From Bacteroidota bacterium (lineage in GTDB: Bacteria > Bacteroidota > Bacteroidia > Chitinophagales > Chitinophagaceae), in NCBI GenBank assembly GCA_005884665.1, contig VBAT01000014.1:153483-217482 (forward strand): a stretch of DNA of 64,000 nt, written 5' to 3'. Below the pieces are notes generated by a model. The model was not told the origin of the DNA. It searched no databases and worked only from the letters and a program-made list of their open reading frames with translations. Positions 9,237 through 18,071 of the stretch are shown here, piece by piece. Each line of letters begins with the position of its first letter. The first letter of the stretch is position 1. A program made the position numbers and the translations under genes.

Positions 9237-10064
9237 ATGAGTTTTCATATCGTCATTGAACCGGGAAGGACGGAAAAAAATTACTGGAAAGATCTTTGGC
9301 GTTACCGCGAGCTGTTTTATATACTAAGCTGGCGCGACATAAAGGTCCGATATAAGCAGACTACGCTGGGTATCCTTTGGGCAATCCTTCGTCCGCTACT
9401 GACAATGCTGATCTTCACATTTGTTTTCGGGACGATTGCAGGGATGAAATTCGCCAGCACGGTTCCTTACGCCATTATCGTTTTCGCAGGATTGCTGCCG
9501 TGGCAATTTTTTTCGAATGCACTTTCAGAAAGCGGGAATAGTTTGGTTGGGAATGAACGGCTGATCACAAAGGTTTATTTCCCCCGGATGATCATCCCGG
9601 CCAGCTCAGTCATTACAAGCTTTATCGATTTTTTTATTTCGTTTGTTATCCTGCTGGCATTGTTCGTTTATTACAGGTATGTTCCTCCTTTGCAGGTTTT
9701 CGTCATGCCCATCTTCTGGATCATGGCCTTTATAGCTTCTATCGGACCGGGTCTTTACCTGGCCGCGCTAAATGTAAAGTACAGGGATTTTCGCCATGTC
9801 ATTCCATTTATCATCCAGTTCGGGTTGTTTATTTCGCCGGTAGGTTTCAGCAGCGAAATGATCCCGGCACAATGGCGATGGTTATATGCATTCAATCCGA
9901 TCGCGGGCGTGATAGACGGTTTTCGCTGGTGCATCGTGCAGGACGCGCCTAACCCGCTAGTGTATTATCCATTCTATATTTCCCTGACCGTGTCGCTGCT
10001 ATTGTTAGGATTCTCTATTCGTCAATTCAGGAAAATGGAAAAAAATTTTGCTGACCTGGTATGA
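9237..10064 (+). CDS. wzm: Polysaccharide ABC transporter permease
   Basis: A 275-aa ABC2-type inner-membrane permease with about six hydrophobic segments. It has the family N-terminus LWRYRELFYILSWRDIKVRYKQT split over residues 20-42, and LGILWAILRPLLTM follows. It forms the channel with the Wzt ATPase encoded next; the ATGA overlap of stop and start (10061-10064) supports translational coupling. It exports a completed glycan on its lipid carrier, a route distinct from the Wzx/Wzy genes also present. Confidence 0.95.
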   Translation: MSFHIVIEPGRTEKNYWKDLWRYRELFYILSWRDIKVRYKQTTLGILWAILRPLLTMLIFTFVFGTIAGMKFASTVPYAIIVFAGLLPWQFFSNALSESGNSLVGNERLITKVYFPRMIIPASSVITSFIDFFISFVILLALFVYYRYVPPLQVFVMPIFWIMAFIASIGPGLYLAALNVKYRDFRHVIPFIIQFGLFISPVGFSSEMIPAQWRWLYAFNPIAGVIDGFRWCIVQDAPNPLVYYPFYISLTVSLLLLGFSIRQFRKMEKNFADLV

Positions 10065-11302
10065 GTGATGTTGTTATTAAGGCTGAAGGGGTCGGAAAAA
10101 AATATATCATCCGGCATGAAGGCCAGGAAAGCTATACGGCTTTGCGGGATGTCATCGGACAAAAAACTAAAGGCGTTTTCAAAAAAAATAAACCGGCGAA
10201 AGAAGAGTTCTGGGCTTTAAAGAATGTAAGCTTTGAAGTAAAACAGGGAGAAGCCATTGGCATCATCGGCCGCAATGGCGCTGGTAAAAGCACACTGCTC
10301 AAAATACTGAGCCGGATCACTGAGCCAACCGAAGGTCGCGTTACTTTGAATGGACAGACCTCTTCATTACTGGAAATCGGCACTGGTTTTCATCCAGAGC
10401 TCACAGGAAGGGAAAACATTTTCCTGAACGGCGCGGTGCTCGGCATGACCCGTTCGGAGATAAAAAAAAAGTTTGATTCCATTGTTGAATTTTCTGGCGT
10501 CGAAAAATTCCTGGACACACCGGTCAAGCGATACAGCAGCGGGATGTACCTGCGGCTGGCTTTCGCGGTAGCAGCCTACCTTGAACCTGATATTTTAATA
10601 GTGGATGAAGTATTGGCTGTTGGCGATGCTGAATTCCAAAAAAAATGTTTGGGAAAAATGGATGAAGTAAGTCGCAATGAAGGAAGGACGGTATTGTTTG
10701 TAAGCCATGATATGAGAGCTATCCAGCGGCTTTGTACCAAACTCATTTATTTAAAAGATGGCCGGCTGGATTTTCAGGGAACGGTAGAAGAAGGAATAAA
10801 TGCGTATGCCGGTAGCCTGCGTTTGCCTGCTGATGAACGAGCTCATTTATTTACTAACAGGGATAATGGCAACAAAAAAGCATGGATAGCCGGCTTTGAT
10901 GTCAGGCAGGCGGGTGATAATAAGACACTACAGCTTAGTGTTTTTATAGAAGCTACTGAACGCGTTGAAAAAACGGAGATAGCTGCCGGTATCAACGATG
11001 CATTAGGTACCCGTATCATTACATTGCATTCCCGTTTCATGGACCAGCAATTTAACCTGGAAAAAGGCACGAATGAATTTATTTGTATGGTCAGTGATCT
11101 GGTGTTAAAACCGGGATCTTATACTCTTACTATTTTCCTGGGAAATAAATATGAAACACTCGACTACCTGGATACCCCGGTAGATTTTGAATTGCGGGAT
11201 CATTCTTTTTATCCCGGCGGCATAGTTCCCGACGGCTCACAGGGATACCTGATGGCAAATCATAGCTGGACATTGAAATCAGCCGTTCATGCAGGAAGTT
11301 AG
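10061..11302 (+). CDS. wzt: Polysaccharide ABC transporter ATP-binding protein with C-terminal Wzt domain
   Basis: A 413-aa ATPase. Walker A GRNGAGKST is at 70-78, signature YSSGM at 158-162, Walker B ILIVDEV at 178-184 and the switch His at 216. Residues from about 250 to 413 form a beta-rich extension matching the Wzt carbohydrate-binding C-terminal domain, which in characterised systems recognises the non-reducing end of the finished polymer. A methyltransferase gene overlaps its 3' end by 14 bases, which fits a capped-chain recognition model. Confidence 0.94.
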   Translation: MSDVVIKAEGVGKKYIIRHEGQESYTALRDVIGQKTKGVFKKNKPAKEEFWALKNVSFEVKQGEAIGIIGRNGAGKSTLLKILSRITEPTEGRVTLNGQTSSLLEIGTGFHPELTGRENIFLNGAVLGMTRSEIKKKFDSIVEFSGVEKFLDTPVKRYSSGMYLRLAFAVAAYLEPDILIVDEVLAVGDAEFQKKCLGKMDEVSRNEGRTVLFVSHDMRAIQRLCTKLIYLKDGRLDFQGTVEEGINAYAGSLRLPADERAHLFTNRDNGNKKAWIAGFDVRQAGDNKTLQLSVFIEATERVEKTEIAAGINDALGTRIITLHSRFMDQQFNLEKGTNEFICMVSDLVLKPGSYTLTIFLGNKYETLDYLDTPVDFELRDHSFYPGGIVPDGSQGYLMANHSWTLKSAVHAGS

Positions 11303-12104
11303 ACATACTCTTACTACAGAAGAGGAATTGTTTTGTACGAGATATGAGTTGGAGATCCTGTCAGGCATCGTCAATTATAACCGGCTGGAGCGATGGGTTC
11401 CTGGCTTCTGCAATTCGCATACCCACCAGGAGCACGTGGCCCGGTATGATTGGGTGAAAGATTTTGTAAAAGACAAAATAGTACTGGATATCGCCTGTGG
11501 CACCGGCTTTGGTAGTTATAAGTTACTGGTAGAAGGCGGAGCAGCGAGCGTCACCGGCTATGATAATGATGAAAGAACGATCCGTTACGCATCTTTAAAA
11601 AACAGGCATGCGAATCTATTTTTTAAGTTGCAGGATGCCGAAAGCTTTGGCAGTGGTGAACAATACGATATCATCGTCAGCTTTGAAACTGTCGAGCATT
11701 TAAAGCAGCCGGAAAAATTTTTAACCAACATCAACCGGTCACTGGTTGCAAATGGAACCTGTTTTATTTCTACTCCAATATCCGGGACACCGGAAAACGA
11801 TCACCCGGATAACATCTACCATCAAAGAGAATGGGGATTCGGAAGGTTCAGGGAGCTTGTCAAGAATTTTTTAACGATAGAAGAAGTTTACCTGCAGTTG
11901 AACGATGCCGGTATTACAAGAAATGACTTTCTTTCCAGGGTCTTGCAGAAGACGGGTCTGAAACAAAATGACCGGTTGCATGAAACGCTACAGCCCGAAC
12001 CCCGGAAATGGGACCCGCAGGAAATAAAAGAAGAACTGGTAGGAACACAATGGACAGGTTACCAGTTATTGCAATGCAGAAAGAAAACAGATGACGGGAG
12101 ATAA
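11289..12104 (+). CDS. SAM-dependent methyltransferase next to Wzt
   Basis: A 271-aa class I methyltransferase. Motif I VLDIACGTGFGSY lies near residues 60-72 and the post-motif sequence IIVSFETVEHL near 130-140 is the usual Methyltransf_11 acidic/E-H region. Overlap with wzt (14 bases) and with the next gene (14 bases) indicates one operon. In ABC-exported O-antigens a methyl cap can end chain growth and be recognised by Wzt; that role is inferred here from position only. It could equally methylate an internal sugar or GT-bound intermediate. Confidence 0.85.
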   Translation: MQEVRHTLTTEEELFCTRYELEILSGIVNYNRLERWVPGFCNSHTHQEHVARYDWVKDFVKDKIVLDIACGTGFGSYKLLVEGGAASVTGYDNDERTIRYASLKNRHANLFFKLQDAESFGSGEQYDIIVSFETVEHLKQPEKFLTNINRSLVANGTCFISTPISGTPENDHPDNIYHQREWGFGRFRELVKNFLTIEEVYLQLNDAGITRNDFLSRVLQKTGLKQNDRLHETLQPEPRKWDPQEIKEELVGTQWTGYQLLQCRKKTDDGR

Positions 12105-12738
12105 AATAACATTCATCATAACTTCTGTTATACATTTTTCTACAAAAAAACTGCCCGGCTCAACACCCCGATCGGTATTTGATCCGGCGGAACGCAGTTC
12201 ACAAACAATAAAAACCATTGCCAGTATACGCAGCAAGATGCCCGGGGCGGATATCATTTTGCTGGAAATGGGAAATGAAAAATACATGACAGGCGAGCTA
12301 ATTAAAATGGCTGATCGCTATGTTTACATCGGTGACCGGAAACGGGTTAGACGAGCCGTCAACGGGAAACATCGGGGTCTGGGTGAGGCAACCGGTTTGA
12401 TCGCTGCCAGTAAGGAATTGAACACGGGTGCATCTTTCTTTTTTAAAATAAGCGGGCGGTATTTTTTGAACGAACAGTTTGATCCCCGGCTATGGCAGGG
12501 AGATTTTTTTCAGGCAAAAAAATATGAAATGGGTATTTCAACCCGCCTTTATGGTTTCAGTCGCCGGTTTTTCAACGATTGGCAAACTGCTCTGAAGCGA
12601 TCATTGTGGAAATTATACTGGGGAAGTTCGATTGAAGATGTATTCCCTGCAAAATTTGGCCGTGACCGGATACAGGATATACAGCAACTGGGACTGTCCG
12701 GTTATGTAGCTAATGGTGGCGAATACCTGGAAGAATGA
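12091..12738 (+). CDS. Uncharacterised conserved protein, possible GT-A-type transferase
   Basis: A 215-aa soluble protein that I cannot assign to a named family. It begins ITFIITSVIHFSTKKLPGS, followed by RSVFDPAERSSQTIKTIASI, then MPGADIILLE, and has FFFKISGRYFLNEQFDP around residue 115-130. The alternating strand and helix start, a central acidic patch and the setting between transferases resemble small nucleotide-sugar transferases, but no DxD motif is clear. It overlaps the upstream methyltransferase by 14 bases and the downstream glycosyltransferase by an ATGA, so it belongs to the export operon. Confidence 0.7.
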   Translation: MTGDKITFIITSVIHFSTKKLPGSTPRSVFDPAERSSQTIKTIASIRSKMPGADIILLEMGNEKYMTGELIKMADRYVYIGDRKRVRRAVNGKHRGLGEATGLIAASKELNTGASFFFKISGRYFLNEQFDPRLWQGDFFQAKKYEMGISTRLYGFSRRFFNDWQTALKRSLWKLYWGSSIEDVFPAKFGRDRIQDIQQLGLSGYVANGGEYLEE

Positions 12739-13721
12739 AACCTCCGAAATTGACCGTTTTCACCGAACCCATACATGCTGAAGATCTTATTGGCCGAATC
12801 AAATCATTCCTGCGGCCGCTTAAGTATTTTCTGCAGGGACAAGAATTGCCAGCGAAAAAAACATTTGGTGGTCATTATGCCGTGACAAGAAGCCTGGTGC
12901 AGGGTCTGAAAAAAACAGGGGTCGATTTTAATTATAACCCATCGCGCGAAAAAGATATTGCAGAAAACGTGATCGTCCTCGCAGGAGTAGAACGGTTAAA
13001 ACAGGCGATCAACTTAAAAAATAAAGGCAAGATCAGGATGTTACTGGCCGGACCGAACGTGGTCGAAGATGTTCGCTCCGAGAATGGGATCGTGGCTAAT
13101 GAAGCGATTGACCGCTACATCGTACCTTCTGAATGGGTAAAGGATCTGGTGATCGAAGACTGTGGCCGGTTAAAGGATCGTGTTCTTTGCTGGTCGGCAG
13201 GAGTAGATAGTGAATACTGGAAGCCAACTGTTGATGCAAAGGACAGGAAACAGGTTTTAATCTACTGGAAAACCGAGCCGGAAGAGTTTTGCAATGAAGT
13301 GATAAAATTTGTACGGGAAGAAGGAATGAACCCGGCGTTGTTACAATATGGAAAATACAGCGTGGAAGAATACAAACGACTGCTTGACCGTTCGGCATAT
13401 GCCATCTTTATCAGCCGTAGCGAAAGCCAGGGAATTGCCTTGGCAGAAGCCTGGTCGATGAGCGTACCGACCCTGGTATTTGATCCCGGCGAATTCTTTT
13501 TTGGAGGCCGTACGATTTACAATGTTTCCGCCTGTCCTTATCTTACCCCATCGACAGGTTTGAACTGGAAAACTCTCGCTGAACTAAGAAACATCATCCG
13601 GGATAAAAACTCTTTTACCGGTTTTAAACCGAGAGAATATGTGTTGAAACGGTTTACTGATGAATACTCTGCCACGAAGCTTGTCGAGAATTTGATCCCG
13701 CCTACGGGCGGGAGAAAATGA
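12735..13721 (+). CDS. Glycosyltransferase, GT-B fold
   Basis: A 328-aa transferase. The C-terminal half contains AIFISRSESQGIALAEAWSM followed by SVPTLVFDPGE, a clear GT4-type donor-binding E-x7-E region (SESQGIALAEAW). The N-terminal half has the FGGHYAVTRSLVQGLKK helix common to GT4 enzymes. The final residues IPPTGGRK are encoded by a TCCCGCC...GGCGGGA palindrome, so the original C-terminus may have been different. It starts within the stop of the preceding gene (ATGA). Confidence 0.82.
   Translation: MKPPKLTVFTEPIHAEDLIGRIKSFLRPLKYFLQGQELPAKKTFGGHYAVTRSLVQGLKKTGVDFNYNPSREKDIAENVIVLAGVERLKQAINLKNKGKIRMLLAGPNVVEDVRSENGIVANEAIDRYIVPSEWVKDLVIEDCGRLKDRVLCWSAGVDSEYWKPTVDAKDRKQVLIYWKTEPEEFCNEVIKFVREEGMNPALLQYGKYSVEEYKRLLDRSAYAIFISRSESQGIALAEAWSMSVPTLVFDPGEFFFGGRTIYNVSACPYLTPSTGLNWKTLAELRNIIRDKNSFTGFKPREYVLKRFTDEYSATKLVENLIPPTGGRK
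13696..13713. repeat. TCCCGCC-N4-GGCGGGA palindrome
   Basis: Perfect 7-base inverted repeat TCCCGCC/GGCGGGA with a 4-base loop inside the last codons of the glycosyltransferase. The same palindrome with a different loop lies at 45990-46007, so it is a dispersed REP-like sequence. It could also stabilise the 3' end of a transcript; no T-run follows, so it is not a standard terminator. Confidence 0.75.
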
Positions 13722-13724
13722 GGT

Positions 13725-13786
13725 AATTTGAAAATGGGAGAAACTCAAAGTATTTGAATGCTCAATAATTTTCAAATTTTCAAATT
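13725..13786. repeat. AATTTGAAAAT inverted repeat in the intergenic gap
   Basis: AATTTGAAAAT at 13725-13735 is the exact reverse complement of ATTTTCAAATT at 13768-13778, which is repeated with overlap at 13776-13786. The gap between the glycosyltransferase and the GT11 gene consists almost entirely of this hairpin-forming AT-rich sequence. Confidence 0.75.
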
Positions 13787-13791
13787 AGTTA

Positions 13792-14646
13792 ATGGTAGTT
13801 GTCAAATTGGAAGGCGGAATGGGAAACCAGTTGTTTCAATATGCGGCAGGAAGATATTTAGCTCAAAAACTGAATGCAGAACTAAAATTGGATATTGACA
13901 TATACACGACGGAAAATAAGAGGCAATATGCTCTTCATCATTTTAATGTGCAAGAGGTTTTCAGTAAGGCCAGGGAAAGAAAGAATTTAAAACGAAAAGA
14001 ATTTTTCAGGCGGCAGTTGAACAAGTTGGGAGCGGATCTGAAATCTTATTGGTATACAGAACAGATCCCCGGATATGACATCAATGTCGAAAAATTGACG
14101 GACAATGTTTTCCTGGAAGGGTTCTGGCAGAGCGAAAAATATTTTAAACCAATAGAAAGCACCATTCGCAAGGAGTTCATAGTTAAAGACCAGCCTTCTG
14201 CTCTCAATCGTAAATACCTGGACGAAATAAGATCAGTCAATTCCATTTCCATTCATGTCCGGCGAGGCGATTATGTGACTGACAAGGAAACCAACGCTGT
14301 ACACGGAGTTTGTGATTTGGAATATTACAGGAAAGCGATCGACCGGATGTCCACAGAAATAAATGATCCGAGGTTTTATATTTTTTCCGATGATATGAAA
14401 TGGACAAAGGAAAACATTTCCAGTTCTATCCATCCGTTTGCTTATAGTGCTCATAACCAGGCAGCCCCCCATGAAGATCTCAGGCTCATGTATTCCTGCA
14501 AACACCATATTATCGCTAATAGTAGTTTTAGCTGGTGGGGCGCCTGGCTTAACATGAATACGGAAAAAAAAGTGATTGCTCCCCGAAACTGGTTCAGGAC
14601 GCTGGAGAACAGAGACATTATTCCCACCGGGTGGCTTACTTTATAA
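13792..14646 (+). CDS. Alpha-1,2-fucosyltransferase family (GT11)
   Basis: A 284-aa GT11 protein. The N-terminal GGMGNQLFQYAAGRYLA (8-24) and the GDP-binding motif HVRRGDYV (155-162) are diagnostic, and SSFSWWGAWL near 243-252 is the third conserved block. GT11 enzymes use GDP-L-fucose to make alpha-1,2 linkages; some members act on other GDP-sugars. A gmd gene is present at 19277 but no GDP-fucose synthase is recognised here, so the donor may be completed by a gene elsewhere. The gene is more AT-rich than its neighbours, a possible sign of separate acquisition. Confidence 0.93.
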   Translation: MVVVKLEGGMGNQLFQYAAGRYLAQKLNAELKLDIDIYTTENKRQYALHHFNVQEVFSKARERKNLKRKEFFRRQLNKLGADLKSYWYTEQIPGYDINVEKLTDNVFLEGFWQSEKYFKPIESTIRKEFIVKDQPSALNRKYLDEIRSVNSISIHVRRGDYVTDKETNAVHGVCDLEYYRKAIDRMSTEINDPRFYIFSDDMKWTKENISSSIHPFAYSAHNQAAPHEDLRLMYSCKHHIIANSSFSWWGAWLNMNTEKKVIAPRNWFRTLENRDIIPTGWLTL

Positions 14647-14649
14647 ATA

Positions 14650-15606
14650 ATGAGTAATGAACTGGTGTCGGTTATCATGCCTGCTTATAATGCGGAGAAA
14701 TATATTGCTGAAGCCATTGAATCAGTCATTCAGCAAACACATGCGGACTGGGAGTTGATTGTTATTGACGATGGATCGACGGATAATACAGCAGTGATAA
14801 TAAAAAATTATACCGCAAGGGATAAACGGATCAGGTGCCTGCAACAGCCGCACCAACAACAGGCAAGAGCAAGGAACAATGGCCTGTTGCATGCCTCCGG
14901 CGATCTAATCGCATTCCTGGATGCCGACGATATATGGATGCCAGGTAAACTGGAGGTGCAAGCGGAGATCATGCATAGCAACCCAATTGACCTCACGTTT
15001 TCGGATGGATATTTTTTTGAAACGAATCCTAAGCAGGATTTACAAAAGAGGATCAGTATCAAATATGGCAAATACACCGGGCAACAGGGAGTAAATGATT
15101 TCCTTGCCGCTAATCGTATACCATTGATGACTGTTGTCGCCCGCAAGACATCGCTCGAAAAGGTTAACAATTTTTCGGAATTGCCGGGGATCCATGAAGA
15201 TTACGATCTCTGGTTAAGGATGCTTATTACCGGCAATACATTTTTAGGTATTAACAGTTGTCTTGCTTTTTATAGGACGCATGCTGCGTCTTCTTCATCG
15301 GGAGAAGGGAAGATATTATTTCTCGACATCAACACCCTGCAGAATATTGCGGAAAGATACCCGGAATATAAAACAGGCGTGCAACGAGCTATAGTTGACA
15401 GGATCGATGATTATTTGGTAAACAATAACATTAGCCAGTGGAAAATGGCAAACCAGTTGATAGACATAAGAAACGGTCTAAATCCGGCTGGGCTTTCAGT
15501 TTCGTTCTGGAAATGGGTCTATACCTATTTGGGAAAAAATATTTTCAGGAGGCTTTTTCGTTGGAAAGGGAAATTTTCATCTGCAAAAATCGCGACGCCA
15601 AAATAA
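14650..15606 (+). CDS. Glycosyltransferase family 2
   Basis: A 318-aa GT-A enzyme. Typical GT2 start VSVIMPAYNAEKYIAEAIES, nucleotide-binding VIDDGSTDNT near 38-47, RNNGLLHASGDLIAFLDADD with the DxD-type motif (DADD) near residues 93-96, and EDYDLWLRM near 184-192 corresponding to the acidic catalytic-base region. It starts 3 bases after the GT11 stop. The donor cannot be inferred. Confidence 0.9.
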   Translation: MSNELVSVIMPAYNAEKYIAEAIESVIQQTHADWELIVIDDGSTDNTAVIIKNYTARDKRIRCLQQPHQQQARARNNGLLHASGDLIAFLDADDIWMPGKLEVQAEIMHSNPIDLTFSDGYFFETNPKQDLQKRISIKYGKYTGQQGVNDFLAANRIPLMTVVARKTSLEKVNNFSELPGIHEDYDLWLRMLITGNTFLGINSCLAFYRTHAASSSSGEGKILFLDINTLQNIAERYPEYKTGVQRAIVDRIDDYLVNNNISQWKMANQLIDIRNGLNPAGLSVSFWKWVYTYLGKNIFRRLFRWKGKFSSAKIATPK

Positions 15607-15616
15607 AGGCTAAGTC

Positions 15617-18064
15617 TTGCTAAAGATTATTTTCAATATCAGTCTTTTTTTAAGCATAGCCAGCGCTGCGTCGGCACAAAATGTTTCGATATATGCTGAT
15701 GTGAACGGGAACGATTCGCTACAAAAACTGGTAACTATTCTTACCGGACAGCTTAAAAAAAGCGGATCTTTTAATTTTAATATACAACCGGCTTCTTCTT
15801 ATCCCGGGAAAGGCATCTATCTCAGCACAGCATCAATCAGCCGGCTGGTTAAGCCCTCGGCAAAATTGCTTAATGCAGGTGTTGAAGCTTTTTCAATCGA
15901 TGGGAATGATCAGACAGTACAAATACTGGGCAACAGCAATATGGCGGTCGGTCATGGTATTTTTTCTTACCTGGATTTTTTGGGTTATCGATATTATTTT
16001 GCCAATTCTGACTGGCATATCATTCCTTCCAGGCCAGTATTATTTAAGAAATGGAATATCGTTTCTTCGCCGGTATTTTATCACCGTCGTATCTGGTACG
16101 GCTATGGCACAGGGTCAAAAAGGGCAGACGATGATTATAACTTCTGGGTATTGGCGAACCGGTTGGGAGGTACAATAAATGCTTCCTTCGGTCATGCTTA
16201 CGAGGATATTGCACTGCGTAACAAAGATGTTTTCCTGCAACATCCTGAATGGTTCTACCCGGCAGCTCCAAAAGGAGTAATCCCCGATGGTGCCAAGTTT
16301 GACATGAGCCACGAAGACCTGGTGCAATTCGTTACCCGTGACGTGGAAAAAAGAATCGAAAATTCGCTCAGGAATAAAACGAATGAATATAAAATGATCT
16401 CGCTGGCGCCTTCCGATGGACCAGGAACCTGCAATAGCCCGGCCTGCCAGAAGTTGGGTACCGTTACCGACAGGGTCTATTATCTTGTCAACAGGGTGGC
16501 TAAAGCGATTCAAAAGAAATACCGGTCAACATTGATCGGATGCCTGGCATACGGGGAATATATCGCTCCGCCGACAAAAAATGTAGAGCCGAATGTTTTT
16601 GTAGGTATCACCATGGCATTTAACACAAGCAAATATTCAACCGAACAACTGGTGGAGTTGTGGCGAAAAAAAGGAGCGGTAGTAGGGCTCTATAATTATT
16701 TCAGTTGGTATGCCTGGGACCAGGACCTGCCCGGGCAAAGTCATGTTTCCCGCCCCACCGAAGTTGTTAATACAATTAAAAAATACGGGGCGCTTGGAGT
16801 GAAAGCTTATGAAGGGGAATCTTCACAGGGATGGATCAGCAAGGGGCTTGGATATTATCTCGCCGCTAAAGCCATGTGGGATGGCCAGGCCGATGTTGCA
16901 GCCACACGCAAAGAGTTTTTCAGGCTTTGCTTTATGAATGCCGCACCTGCTATGGAAAAGCTCTGGAATGAGTGGGAAAAGTATTCTTTCCAGATGGTAC
17001 GCGAAAATGACCTTGCACACTGGATAGATTATACTACCCAGGCGGATGTATTGGAAAAAAATCCCGCTGTTCAAAAACGGTTATTCCAGGTAAGATCTTA
17101 CCTGCACTACCTGGCTCTATATCGCATTTACCAGGCAGACCGGTCCGAAGCAAACCTGGTGAACCTGCTGAATTACGGATACAGGAAACTGGATGATGGA
17201 TCGGTAGCCGGCTTTCCGGCTTTCTTTGAATTGGGCAATCGTTCGGGCATAGAAGGAATGGCTTATAGCGATAAAGCGAAATGGCGTTTCAACCCGGCAC
17301 AGGTTACCGAACAGGAGTTGAACAACTGGATCGCTAATGACAGGAGATCATTGAAGACAACCAAAGCGATTAAAGAAACTGCACCGGTAGTAAAACTTTC
17401 AACTGTACCAAACATCGACAGGTATAAAACACTTACAGCCGGGGCAGATCGTTGGGAGGATAAGGCGTGGTTTAGTATTAATGAATGGGTGATACAGGTA
17501 AAGACAAAAGGGGATGGCAATTATATCGAATATTCCGGCAACCACTTGTCCGATACCCGCGAGATAATACCCGCTAAAATCAGTATCTATCCTTATCAAC
17601 CTGATGGAAACGTCAGCGGACTGCAACCTGCTTTCTCCTACGAATATGATGTAGCACGGGTAAGAAAAAAGATAAGCCTTTCTTCATTGAAACCGGGGTT
17701 TTACACCGTGATCGTGGAAGATCCGAGTTCATTTGTGATCGGTTTCAGTCCTTCAATAAATTTTAGCCAGGTGTTCCGCGGTTCACGTCCCGTTTATGCG
17801 GCCGCGCTCTATGCGGCATTCATTTATGTGCCGGAAGGGACTAAATATTTCAATGTTACTACAATCAAGGCAATAGAATTTATTACACCGGCAGGAAGAA
17901 CCATATCATTCCCCAACAGCCAAAAACCGGAGGATTTGCAGATAGAAGTATTAAAAGGGGAAGCGGGTCTCTGGCGGGTGAAATTATACGACAAGGTTTT
18001 CTTTGAAGGTATTCCTCCTTTTATCAGCACGTCACCTGAGCGTATGCTGATACCAGCCAACTAA
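15617..18064 (+). CDS. Secreted DUF4838 protein (glycoside-hydrolase-like)
   Basis: An 815-aa protein with a clear signal peptide (MLKIIFNISLFLSIASA, cleavage near ASAQ at 18-21); the start is TTG 15617. An N-terminal alpha-glucuronidase-like domain ends in YLDFLGYRYYF near 112-122 and is followed by a DUF4838 domain with SLAPSDGPGTCNSPAC and a C-terminal beta-rich part. DUF4838 is of unknown function but occurs with glycan-degrading genes and looks like a TIM-barrel hydrolase. Its place between a GT2 and an acyltransferase suggests a periplasmic or surface enzyme that trims or releases the polymer made here, as other polysaccharide clusters carry their own lyase or hydrolase. Substrate unknown. 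Confidence 0.85.
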   Translation: MLKIIFNISLFLSIASAASAQNVSIYADVNGNDSLQKLVTILTGQLKKSGSFNFNIQPASSYPGKGIYLSTASISRLVKPSAKLLNAGVEAFSIDGNDQTVQILGNSNMAVGHGIFSYLDFLGYRYYFANSDWHIIPSRPVLFKKWNIVSSPVFYHRRIWYGYGTGSKRADDDYNFWVLANRLGGTINASFGHAYEDIALRNKDVFLQHPEWFYPAAPKGVIPDGAKFDMSHEDLVQFVTRDVEKRIENSLRNKTNEYKMISLAPSDGPGTCNSPACQKLGTVTDRVYYLVNRVAKAIQKKYRSTLIGCLAYGEYIAPPTKNVEPNVFVGITMAFNTSKYSTEQLVELWRKKGAVVGLYNYFSWYAWDQDLPGQSHVSRPTEVVNTIKKYGALGVKAYEGESSQGWISKGLGYYLAAKAMWDGQADVAATRKEFFRLCFMNAAPAMEKLWNEWEKYSFQMVRENDLAHWIDYTTQADVLEKNPAVQKRLFQVRSYLHYLALYRIYQADRSEANLVNLLNYGYRKLDDGSVAGFPAFFELGNRSGIEGMAYSDKAKWRFNPAQVTEQELNNWIANDRRSLKTTKAIKETAPVVKLSTVPNIDRYKTLTAGADRWEDKAWFSINEWVIQVKTKGDGNYIEYSGNHLSDTREIIPAKISIYPYQPDGNVSGLQPAFSYEYDVARVRKKISLSSLKPGFYTVIVEDPSSFVIGFSPSINFSQVFRGSRPVYAAALYAAFIYVPEGTKYFNVTTIKAIEFITPAGRTISFPNSQKPEDLQIEVLKGEAGLWRVKLYDKVFFEGIPPFISTSPERMLIPAN

Positions 18065-18071
18065 GATCATT

